This document shows, in pieces, positions 55,542 through 64,000 of a stretch of 64,000 nucleotides of DNA. Numbering within the stretch: position 1 is the stretch's first letter; every line of letters begins with the position of its first letter. The notes beneath the pieces were generated by a model that saw only the letters and a program-made list of their open reading frames with translations, searched no databases and was not told the origin of the DNA. The stretch is from Salsuginibacillus kocurii DSM 18087. Its GTDB lineage: Bacteria > Bacillota > Bacilli > Bacillales > Marinococcaceae. The position numbers and the translations under genes were made by a program. The stretch covers positions 1-64,000 of the forward strand of contig NZ_KB898630.1 of NCBI RefSeq assembly GCF_000377705.1, in the 5' to 3' direction.

Positions 55542-57098
55542 ATGACCAAACAAACGTTTATACAAGGAACAGTCATTCTTGTACTAGCAGGGCTTTTAAC
55601 ACGAATTCTCGGCTTTATCAATAAAATGGTGGTAGCTAGAATCATGGGACCTGAAGGAGTAGGCCTGTATATGATGGCCACTCCCACTTTGATTCTACTT
55701 ATAACGTTAACACAATTTGGCTTACCTGTGGCAATTTCAAAATTGGTGGCAGAAGCAGAAACAACTGGGGATGAGGCAAGGGTCAAACGGATCCTCGTCG
55801 TATCCATCGCCATCACTGCCAGTCTAAGTGTAATTTTCACTGTCGGGATGATGCTTGCTATTCCATTTTTGTCTAATTACTTACTAACGGATGAAAGAGC
55901 CATCTACCCATTGCTTGCCACGATCCCTATTGTTCCTATTGTTGCTCTTTCTGCAATTTTACGAGGGTATTTCCAAGGGAAACAAAATATGCGCCCCACT
56001 GCAATGTCACAGGTTATTGAACAACTTGTGCGTATTACCTTAGTAGCTATATGTACAAAAGCACTTCTGCCCTTTGGAATTGAATACGCAGCCGCTGGAG
56101 CAATGATTTCAGTAGTGATGGGAGAACTAGTTTCTCTATTATACATGATTTGGCAGTTTAAAAAGCAGCAATCCTTTCGCGTGCGCAGACGTTCTTTCAC
56201 AGCTTTAAAAAGTGGCAAGAGAGATTTCTCGGATCTCATGCAGGTGGCCCTTCCGACAACAGGCAGCCGCATGATTGGTTCTTTGTCCTACTTTTTTGAA
56301 CCAATTGTGGTCGCCCATAGTCTAGCAGCTGCCGGGGTTGCTACTGCAGTGGCAACAAGTCAATACGGTGCCTTGAATGGGTTCGCTCTTCCGCTTTTAT
56401 TTTTGCCAACGTTTATAACCCATGCCTTGTCAATATCGCTGGTGCCGGCTGTTAGTGAAGCATGGTCTAATCAAAACTTTGAACTGATACATCGCCGCTT
56501 ATCCCAGTCTATCCGTACAGCTACTATATTTGGGGGAGCTTCAGTCGCTATCTTGTTCATATTTGCCGAACCATTGATGGATCTATTATATGAAGCGCCT
56601 GAAGCAGCTATATATGTTCAATTAATAGCTCCGTTCAGCTTGTTTCTCTATTTTCAGGGTCCTCTGCAGTCAGTACTACAAGCATTGAATCTTGCCAGAA
56701 CTGCTATGATAAATAGTTTGATCGGTGCAAGTATAAAGCTTTTATTAATTGCAATCCTTGCTTCCCAACCAAATCTGGGGATGACGGGGACTGCTATAGC
56801 GATTTCTTTTAGTATGGTGCTTGTCACCCTCTTGCACGCTCAAGCTATTGCTAAAACATTGAGTCTTGTCTTTCGCTTTCGACCGATTGTTTCTTGGGTT
56901 GTTGTGATTGGTGCCACCATGTGGATTAGCGCCCAAGCAAAAGAAGTATTTTCATTTCTTGATTCGGTCTTTTTAATTACTACAGCGGGAATTTTGTTTT
57001 CCTTACTTTCTTACCTGTTATTAATGTTTTCGTTTCGATTAGTAAATTTTAAAGATCTTCGGCATTTTCGGGTGTTGTTTACGATGTTTAAAAAATAA
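55542..57098 (+). CDS. spoVB: stage V sporulation protein B (SpoVB), flippase family
   Basis: 518 residues from ATG 55542, five bases after GGAGGTG; identical in length to B. subtilis SpoVB. Fourteen or so membrane segments of the MurJ/MATE (MOP) superfamily: GTVILVLAGLLTRILGFINK, RIMGPEGVGLYMMATP, PVAISKLVAEAE, GSLSYFFEPIVV and LSISLVPAVSEAW. SpoVB is needed in the mother cell for spore cortex, probably moving a lipid-linked cortex precursor. Divergent from comN, as in B. subtilis. Confidence 0.95.
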   Translation: MTKQTFIQGTVILVLAGLLTRILGFINKMVVARIMGPEGVGLYMMATPTLILLITLTQFGLPVAISKLVAEAETTGDEARVKRILVVSIAITASLSVIFTVGMMLAIPFLSNYLLTDERAIYPLLATIPIVPIVALSAILRGYFQGKQNMRPTAMSQVIEQLVRITLVAICTKALLPFGIEYAAAGAMISVVMGELVSLLYMIWQFKKQQSFRVRRRSFTALKSGKRDFSDLMQVALPTTGSRMIGSLSYFFEPIVVAHSLAAAGVATAVATSQYGALNGFALPLLFLPTFITHALSISLVPAVSEAWSNQNFELIHRRLSQSIRTATIFGGASVAILFIFAEPLMDLLYEAPEAAIYVQLIAPFSLFLYFQGPLQSVLQALNLARTAMINSLIGASIKLLLIAILASQPNLGMTGTAIAISFSMVLVTLLHAQAIAKTLSLVFRFRPIVSWVVVIGATMWISAQAKEVFSFLDSVFLITTAGILFSLLSYLLLMFSFRLVNFKDLRHFRVLFTMFKK

Positions 57099-57141
57099 CG
57101 GTTACTAAAAAAAGGGGGGACCCCATCGTTCTCGAAAAACG

Positions 57142-57234
57142 CCACTGGAATATACACCCCTTCCTGGGCGAGCAGCGAGCCTAGGAAGGTTGCCGCTTTG
57201 CGGAGTCTCACCAGGCTCGCTCGCCCCACAGTGG
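57142..57234. other. structured intergenic element behind spoVB
   Basis: CCACTG (57142-57147) pairs with CAGTGG (57229-57234); inside, GGGCGAGCAGCGAGCCT (57166-57182) pairs with AGGCTCGCTCGCCC (57213-57226) with a three-base bulge; the loop holds a CCGC/GCGG hairpin. No T-tract. Only one copy in the window, and no similarity to the other repeat family apart from being a nested palindrome. Confidence 0.55.
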
Positions 57235-57325
57235 TGTCGGTCATTTCCGGTATATAAACGCACGTTAGGTTCTTTGTAGCTACTCCACGTCTGTTTTCCG
57301 CGCTATTGTTTATTCCTCATTCTTT

Positions 57326-57970
57326 TTAGTTGTCTTTTAAATCAATGTAGAGTTCTCCCCCGTCTTGGTACATGCAGAGGGAGACTTTGTCTTGTTCAAT
57401 GTCTTTTTTTGAAAGTTCTCTCTGTAACCATGTCTCCGTAACACCAAGCATCTCTAAATGCCTTGACTGCACCTTCCCATCCATAATTAAAGCAAAGGGG
57501 AAGGTTTTGCTATGCACACCATCCCCTTTTTTTATTACAGACAATTCTCCAGAAGGTTCTAAAATCCCATACTTTATGTCATCTATTGCAGTAATTCCTT
57601 GCTGCCTTAACTGTAACAACAAATCATCAAAATTATAGCGCTCACGCCGCATGTTCTGTTCGTTAACCTTTCCATTTTCAATCAGCAATATCGCGATTCC
57701 ATCTACTGCATTACGAAAAAAAACGCTCTTTAGCGATATAAAAGCTGAACTATACTGAATCAAAGCCAATAAAGCAATTGGAAAGAAAGCCTTCCACATA
57801 GGCAGTTCAGACTCATCAAGAGCTAAAACAGCAAGTTCTGCAATCATAATGGAGATAACAAAATCGAGCAACGATAATTGCCCGATCTCTCGTTTCCCCA
57901 TAATACGCAAAACAAGCAGTAAAAATACATAAATGAGCACCGTTCTAACAACCAGCAGACTTAAATCCAT
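57326..57970 (-). CDS. yrbG: DUF421 membrane protein (YrbG, YetF-like)
   Basis: 214 residues from ATG 57970; the upstream AGGTGG supports it. Three membrane segments (about 5-22, 33-53, 59-78) with RTVLIYVFLLLVLRIMGKREIGQLS, here as RIMGKREIGQLSLLDFVISI, then a cytoplasmic domain (VDGIAILLIENGKVNEQNMRRERY, cited as LIENGKVNEQNMRRE; LLQLRQQGI; EPSGELSVIKKGD). This is the YetF/DUF421 plan; role unknown. Position between spoVB and yrzE matches B. subtilis. Confidence 0.9.
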   Translation of the reverse strand: MDLSLLVVRTVLIYVFLLLVLRIMGKREIGQLSLLDFVISIMIAELAVLALDESELPMWKAFFPIALLALIQYSSAFISLKSVFFRNAVDGIAILLIENGKVNEQNMRRERYNFDDLLLQLRQQGITAIDDIKYGILEPSGELSVIKKGDGVHSKTFPFALIMDGKVQSRHLEMLGVTETWLQRELSKKDIEQDKVSLCMYQDGGELYIDLKDN

Positions 57971-58050
57971 GTGCACCACCTGCTACCCTGCATTGTAAGA
58001 GTAGCTTTTCCACAATTAAGACATTCATCCTTAAAATATCAAACGCCCGC

Positions 58051-59340
58051 CTAATACATGAGTAAATACCGAAATAGCACATATACCGTGGCGATGATAA
58101 AGGATAGGAAGACAACCGGTACTCCTATTTTTAAAAAATCCATATAGCTAAAGGGTGTCCCAGCTTTGGCAGCAAGCCCGGCAACGACCACGTTAGCGGT
58201 TGAACCAATTAAAGTGGCATTTCCCCCAAGACAAGCACCGAGCGCAAGCGACCACCAAAGCGGATCTAAATCGACGACCCCAAATTGTTCAAACTCTTCA
58301 ATAATGGGAATCATAGCAGCAACAAAGGGGACATTATCGACAAAGCCGCTTAACACCCCTGACATCCATAATATGAGCAGTGAAGTGGTCGGCACATCTC
58401 CTTTTGTGGCATATATCAGAGATTGGGCGAGCTCGTCAATCACCCCTTGTTCTTCCAATCCCCCAACCAGAATAAACAGTCCGACGAAAAAAAAGATGGT
58501 CACCCATTCCACATCTTTATATAATGCTTCCGTATCTACCTCTTGGTACGAAATAAATAAAATTAAGAGAGCACCTGCCATCGCGATCGCTGTTAATTCC
58601 ACGCCAAGAAATGGTTGAAGTGTGAAGCCAATTAATGTAGCTGTTAAAACGGATACAGATTTCACCATTAACCTGCTGTTCTTAATATAGGCTTTTGCCT
58701 CCATGTTCATCAGCCGATTTCTTAAATAAGGGTCTCCTTGTAAAGAACGACGGTAATAACAAGCAAGGCCAAGCATCACACATATAAAGATAACTAACAC
58801 AGGCGGTCCTAAATGAACGAGAAAATCATTAAAAGTTAGCTCCGGGACGGCTTGGCCAATCATCAGATTAGGTGGGTCGCCAATAAGTGTGGCAGTACCA
58901 CCAATATTTGAAGCTAAAATGATGGCAAGCAGATAAGGTAATGAAGGTACATTTAACATCCCTGTTACTTTCATCGCCATTGGAGCAAGCAACAAGACGG
59001 TAGTTACATTATTCAAAAATGCAGAGCCTACAGCTGTCATCGCAGCGAGTAAAAAAAACAATGGGAGTGCCCTGCCTCCAACAAATTGAGCAGCTTTAAT
59101 CGCCATATACTCAAACAACCCGCTTTGGCTGGTTACAAGCACAAGAATCATCATGGCCAGCAAAAGGGTTAATGTATGCCAGTCTACATATTGGAAAAAG
59201 GCAGCATTCAAATCGAGCACACCGACAAACACCATGGCTGTTCCACCAGCAACAGCTACCAGTGCCCGGTTTCCTTTCTCAAAAATAAGAAAGGCATAGC
59301 TTATTATAAAAATCGCAAGAGTCCAGGCCACCTCCGTCAT
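58051..59340 (-). CDS. ArsB/NhaD family ion transporter
   Basis: 429 residues, about 11-12 membrane segments. Two inverted half-motifs of the ion transporter superfamily: FLNNVTTVLLLAPM and NIGGTATLIGDPPN near residue 145, and FVDNVPFVAAMIP and CLGGNATLIGSTANVV near 375. Members include arsenite permeases, NhaD Na+/H+ antiporters and SLC13 anion carriers. No arsR or arsC is near, so Na+/H+ antiport or anion transport is at least as likely as arsenite export (inference). Absent from this place in B. subtilis. Confidence 0.88.
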   Translation of the reverse strand: MTEVAWTLAIFIISYAFLIFEKGNRALVAVAGGTAMVFVGVLDLNAAFFQYVDWHTLTLLLAMMILVLVTSQSGLFEYMAIKAAQFVGGRALPLFFLLAAMTAVGSAFLNNVTTVLLLAPMAMKVTGMLNVPSLPYLLAIILASNIGGTATLIGDPPNLMIGQAVPELTFNDFLVHLGPPVLVIFICVMLGLACYYRRSLQGDPYLRNRLMNMEAKAYIKNSRLMVKSVSVLTATLIGFTLQPFLGVELTAIAMAGALLILFISYQEVDTEALYKDVEWVTIFFFVGLFILVGGLEEQGVIDELAQSLIYATKGDVPTTSLLILWMSGVLSGFVDNVPFVAAMIPIIEEFEQFGVVDLDPLWWSLALGACLGGNATLIGSTANVVVAGLAAKAGTPFSYMDFLKIGVPVVFLSFIIATVYVLFRYLLMY

Positions 59341-59470
59341 GGTCCAACCACCTTTGCATGGGTTTGTACCATTTCTATGTTAAATAGCCGGGAGACATGA
59401 ATGCTTGTATTCTACTTTAAGACTTGCCCTCATAGTTTAGTAATACCAACAACATAGAGGAGGAGTCTTC

Positions 59471-59845
59471 ATGGAACACCGAAAAACCAATGCCATTTGG
59501 AAAAGTTTTTTATTTATGCTTGTTGCGGGAATCATATTTAGTGCTGTATTTGCCACGGTCTGGAGTACAACAAATATCACACCTCAATCCATGGCCTGGA
59601 TTTTCCCTGTAGCCATTGGACTGATCTTAATTAGTGGAGGATTTATTGCAGGTATTAAAGGACGGGAAAGAGGCTGGCTTCTTGGTCTATCATCAGCTTG
59701 TCTGTTTTTTATCACAATTCTTTTACTACAATTTCTCGGCTTTAACCAAGCGATGGGCTCATACCAACTTTTATATGTAGCAGCCTTTTTGCCAGTAGCT
59801 GCTGCAGGAGGGATTATTGGCGTCAACGTAGGACAAAATGAATGA
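59471..59845 (+). CDS. yrzE: TIGR04086 family membrane protein (YrzE)
   Basis: 124 residues, GAGGAG before the ATG. Four membrane segments (about 11-33, 41-60, 69-90, 96-118) with the conserved GLILISGGFIAGIKGRERGWLLG, cited as GGFIAGIKGRERGWL. Small integral protein of unknown function, in its usual place between yrbG and yajC. Possible terminator at 59997-60030. Confidence 0.88.
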   Translation: MEHRKTNAIWKSFLFMLVAGIIFSAVFATVWSTTNITPQSMAWIFPVAIGLILISGGFIAGIKGRERGWLLGLSSACLFFITILLLQFLGFNQAMGSYQLLYVAAFLPVAAAGGIIGVNVGQNE

Positions 59846-60132
59846 AGATAACGAATAAAATATAGAGCAAAAGACATTCAATCATATATCAGTGACCGTA
59901 TAGCATAATCCGTCTTCCTACTCAGGGCCAGCAAAGGCCTTTCCCGTACTATGTATACAGTAAGCATATTTCACTAGCGTTGCCAATGTACCCACAAGCA
60001 GGTATCTCAAAAAAGAGGGCCTGCTTTTTCGTTTGCCGGCTTCAGCTCTCCCTTGTAGTGAAAGCGTCCACCTGCAGCGAAAAACTGAGACCACTGTATT
60101 GAATGCTTAACCAATGACCATTTTTCCAATAA
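59846..60132. other. intergenic region between yrzE and yajC
   Basis: No gene. Contains the yrzE terminator (59997-60030) and, at its right edge, the yajC terminator (60133-60172). Nothing else could be supported. Confidence 0.4.
59997..60030 (+). terminator. probable terminator of yrzE
   Basis: AGCAGG (59997-60002) / CCTGCT (60020-60025), inner TCTC/GAG pairing, then TTTTT. Confidence 0.65.
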
Positions 60133-60172
60133 AAAAGCCGCTCTCTCCGTTTTAAAGGAGAGAGCGGCTTTT
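60133..60172. terminator. terminator of queA-tgt-yajC
   Basis: Perfect 16-bp stem AAAAGCCGCTCTCTCC / GGAGAGAGCGGCTTTT, followed by TTTT on the minus strand. Confidence 0.92.
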
Positions 60173-60179
60173 AAGTACA

Positions 60180-60434
60180 TTAGTTTTCGTTAGCAACTTC
60201 TCTAACAGCATTGCGATCAAACGTCAATTTTTTGTTATCATCAACAAGAAGAACGATCTTGTCTTCATCGATTGCATCGATTGTTCCATGCAATCCACCG
60301 ATTGTGATCACATCGTCTCCTTTTTGCAAGTTATCATGCATTTCGCGAATCTGCTTTTGCCGCTTTTGCTGCGGACGAATCAAAAGGAAATAAAAGATCG
60401 CGAACATTAGCACGAGCATAATAATCGCTTCCAT
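60180..60434 (-). CDS. yajC: preprotein translocase subunit YajC (YrbF)
   Basis: 84 residues. One N-terminal membrane segment (about 2-20) with YFLLIRPQQKRQKQ, then the beta-rich YajC domain (LQKGDDVITIGGLHG, VLLVDDNKKLTFDRNAV). Associates with SecDF. GGGGGG lies before the ATG. Downstream of tgt as in B. subtilis. Confidence 0.96.
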   Translation of the reverse strand: MEAIIMLVLMFAIFYFLLIRPQQKRQKQIREMHDNLQKGDDVITIGGLHGTIDAIDEDKIVLLVDDNKKLTFDRNAVREVANEN

Positions 60435-60473
60435 GAAAAGTGTCCCCCCCTTCTAGACTAACACCAGCCTGCC

Positions 60474-62656
<2,183 letters not shown>

Positions 62657-62708
62657 AACACTATCCCTTTCTACATACTCATCTAAGTTTTATTTTAAAC
62701 GTAAAAAC

Positions 62709-62731
62709 AACAGGAGAATGGCTCTCCTGTT
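62709..62731 (-). terminator. terminator of ruvB-DUF2905
   Basis: AACAGGAG (62709-62716) / CTCCTGTT (62724-62731), with GTTGTTTTT following on the minus strand; overlaps the stop of the DUF2905 gene. Confidence 0.8.
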
Positions 62732-62948
62732 AACGAAAACGCCCAATCAGCATTAAGATCAATGATAACACTACACTAATAATAATTGATGTCATTAATG
62801 GAAAATAAAAGGTGCTGTTTTCTCCGCGAAATAAGAAATCGCCTGGTAACTTGCCAAGAGGGAGAAACCTTCCCCCAACTTGCCACAGTAATCCAATCAA
62901 AATTAATACAACGCCAATACCGATAATAATACGGGGCAGTTCTGCCAT
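62730..62948 (-). CDS. DUF2905 family membrane protein (YrzS)
   Basis: 72 residues. Two membrane segments (about 6-24, 48-68) separated by the signature GGRFLPLGKLPGDFLFRGEN, here cited as LPLGKLPGDFLFRGE. Function unknown; consistently encoded next to ruvB/queA in Firmicutes. Its start overlaps the ruvB stop by one base. Confidence 0.9.
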   Translation of the reverse strand: MAELPRIIIGIGVVLILIGLLWQVGGRFLPLGKLPGDFLFRGENSTFYFPLMTSIIISVVLSLILMLIGRFR

Positions 62949-63946
62949 TATTTTGGCACCTCCAACCCGAAATGTTGATAAACATGCGGGGTTACTACCC
63001 GCCCACGCGGCGTCCGCTGTAAAAACCCAATTTGCAGCAAATAAGGTTCATACACGTCTTCAATCGTGTTTGCTTCTTCACCAATGGTTGCCGCCATGTT
63101 TTCTAACCCGACCGGTCCGCCTTTAAATTTTTCTATAATTGTTTGTAAAAGCCGGTGGTCCACATCATCCAAACCAAGCCGGTCAACTTGCAGGCGCTCC
63201 AGCGCTTCAATAGATAATTCTTCAGTTACAAATCCATTCCCTTGCACTTGGGCAAAGTCACGGACTCTTCTTAATAAACGATTCGCAATACGTGGTGTTC
63301 CGCGAGCACGGCGGGCCATTTCCAGTGCCGCTTCATCTTCCATTTCGACCCCAAGCAATTCCCCGCTTCGGTGTAAGATAGCTGACAATTCATTTTCTGT
63401 ATAATATTCAAGCCTCGACATTACCCCAAAACGATCACGCAGCGGCGAAGAAAGCATGCCAGCCCGTGTTGTAGCACCTACGAGCGTAAAGGGCGGTAAA
63501 TCAAGCCGTACCGAACGGGCAGTGGATTCTTTACCAATCACGATATCGATACAAAAGTCTTCCATGGCCGGATACAAGACTTCTTCTACCGCCCGGGGCA
63601 GTCGATGAATTTCATCAATAAACAATACATCACCAGGTTCAAGCGCAGTTAAAATGGCCGCCAAGTCTCCGGGTCGTTCAATGGCAGGACCGGAAGTGGT
63701 ACGGAGGTTGACCTTCATTTCAGAAGCAATGATCATGGCCAGCGTCGTTTTACCTAAACCAGGAGGTCCGTAAAGAAGGACGTGGTCAAGACTTTCTTCA
63801 CGCATTTTAGCTGCTTCTATAAAAACCTTCAAATTTTCTTTTACTTTTTCTTGGCCAATATACTCGGTAAAACTAAGCGGTCGAATTCCATTGTCCAGCT
63901 GTTCTTCTTCCCCGATGGACTCTTGGGTTATTAAACGATCATCCAA
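62948..63946 (-). CDS. ruvB: Holliday junction branch migration ATPase RuvB
   Basis: 332 residues. The start is TTG 63946, nine bases after AAAGGAGG. AAA+ core: [12 protein letters not shown]-like [15 protein letters not shown], Walker [14 protein letters not shown] (about 56), Walker [10 protein letters not shown], sensor [12 protein letters not shown]-terminal winged helix ([19 protein letters not shown], cited as [15 protein letters not shown]). Drives branch migration with RuvA, whose gene is expected just beyond the window. Confidence 0.97.
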   Translation of the reverse strand: MDDRLITQESIGEEEQLDNGIRPLSFTEYIGQEKVKENLKVFIEAAKMREESLDHVLLYGPPGLGKTTLAMIIASEMKVNLRTTSGPAIERPGDLAAILTALEPGDVLFIDEIHRLPRAVEEVLYPAMEDFCIDIVIGKESTARSVRLDLPPFTLVGATTRAGMLSSPLRDRFGVMSRLEYYTENELSAILHRSGELLGVEMEDEAALEMARRARGTPRIANRLLRRVRDFAQVQGNGFVTEELSIEALERLQVDRLGLDDVDHRLLQTIIEKFKGGPVGLENMAATIGEEANTIEDVYEPYLLQIGFLQRTPRGRVVTPHVYQHFGLEVPK

Positions 63947-64000
63947 AGTGTTCAGCCTCCTTTCTTCCGCTTTTTTGCACTATACTACATGTTGAGCATA

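Noticed and set aside
58051-59340. Arsenic resistance operon
   Set aside because: The transporter has the ArsB/NhaD fold, but no arsR, arsC or arsA lies nearby, so arsenic resistance is not claimed.
63947-64000. End of ruvA on the minus strand
   Set aside because: ruvA is expected here, but fewer than seven codons before a TAG are visible, and two frames contain a TAG, so the end cannot be assigned.

Overview
The window is a chromosomal segment of a spore-forming Bacillaceae bacterium, most likely a halophilic or haloalkaliphilic one. It begins inside sigK (pro-sigma-K) and also carries spoVB and an rsfA-family gene. The order of most genes matches the Bacillus subtilis stretch from yrzA/yrrS through greA, yrrN-yrrM, alaS, recD2, mnmA, cymR, rarA, 6S RNA, aspS-hisS, dtd-relA-apt-recJ, secDF, comN-spoVB, yajC-tgt-queA and ruvB. 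Many proteins have long Glu/Asp linkers (YrrS, MltG, the sortase, an unknown lipoprotein), which fits a salt-adapted lifestyle. The species cannot be named from sequence alone.

Layout. 1-9 kb: sigK 5' end, a HAD phosphatase, a secreted NlpC/P60 hydrolase, a HesB-like protein, a candidate structured small RNA with C-rich loops (2653-2813, minus), a lipoprotein, an Lrp regulator with an S9 peptidase, a Nudix hydrolase and mtnN. 9-19.4 kb: yrrS, greA, the wobble-uridine genes trhP1/trhP2/trmR, mltG, yrzB, ruvX, ireB and alaS behind a T-box. 19.4-25.8 kb: a proline-use locus with putP and a 39-residue membrane partner, a sigma-54 activator, P5C dehydrogenase and proline dehydrogenase. Matches to the sigma-54 promoter consensus precede both putP and P5C dehydrogenase. 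25.9-35.7 kb: yrrI, recD2, yrrB, mnmA, yrvO, cymR, a YczE-like membrane protein and rarA.

35.8-40.7 kb is an accessory island between rarA and the 6S RNA. It holds a truncated histidine kinase, a decayed chemoreceptor gene, an rsfA-family gene, a degenerate intergenic repeat, a class D type sortase and two nearly identical 113-residue surface proteins. Their mature parts are almost pure Asp/Glu and end in an LPETA sorting signal. This sortase/polyacid module is the most unusual system in the window.

40.4-64 kb returns to conserved housekeeping genes: 6S RNA, aspS-hisS behind a His T-box, dtd, relA, apt, recJ, lapA, a CDF exporter, separate secD and secF, comN, spoVB, yrbG, an ArsB/NhaD transporter, yrzE, yajC, tgt, queA, a DUF2905 gene and ruvB.

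A family of imperfect palindromic intergenic repeats (about 120 bp) occurs at 6573-6726, 24471-24800 (three in tandem) and 38125-38235. Its stems keep pairing while their sequence changes. No CRISPR array, rRNA, tRNA or intact insertion sequence was seen.
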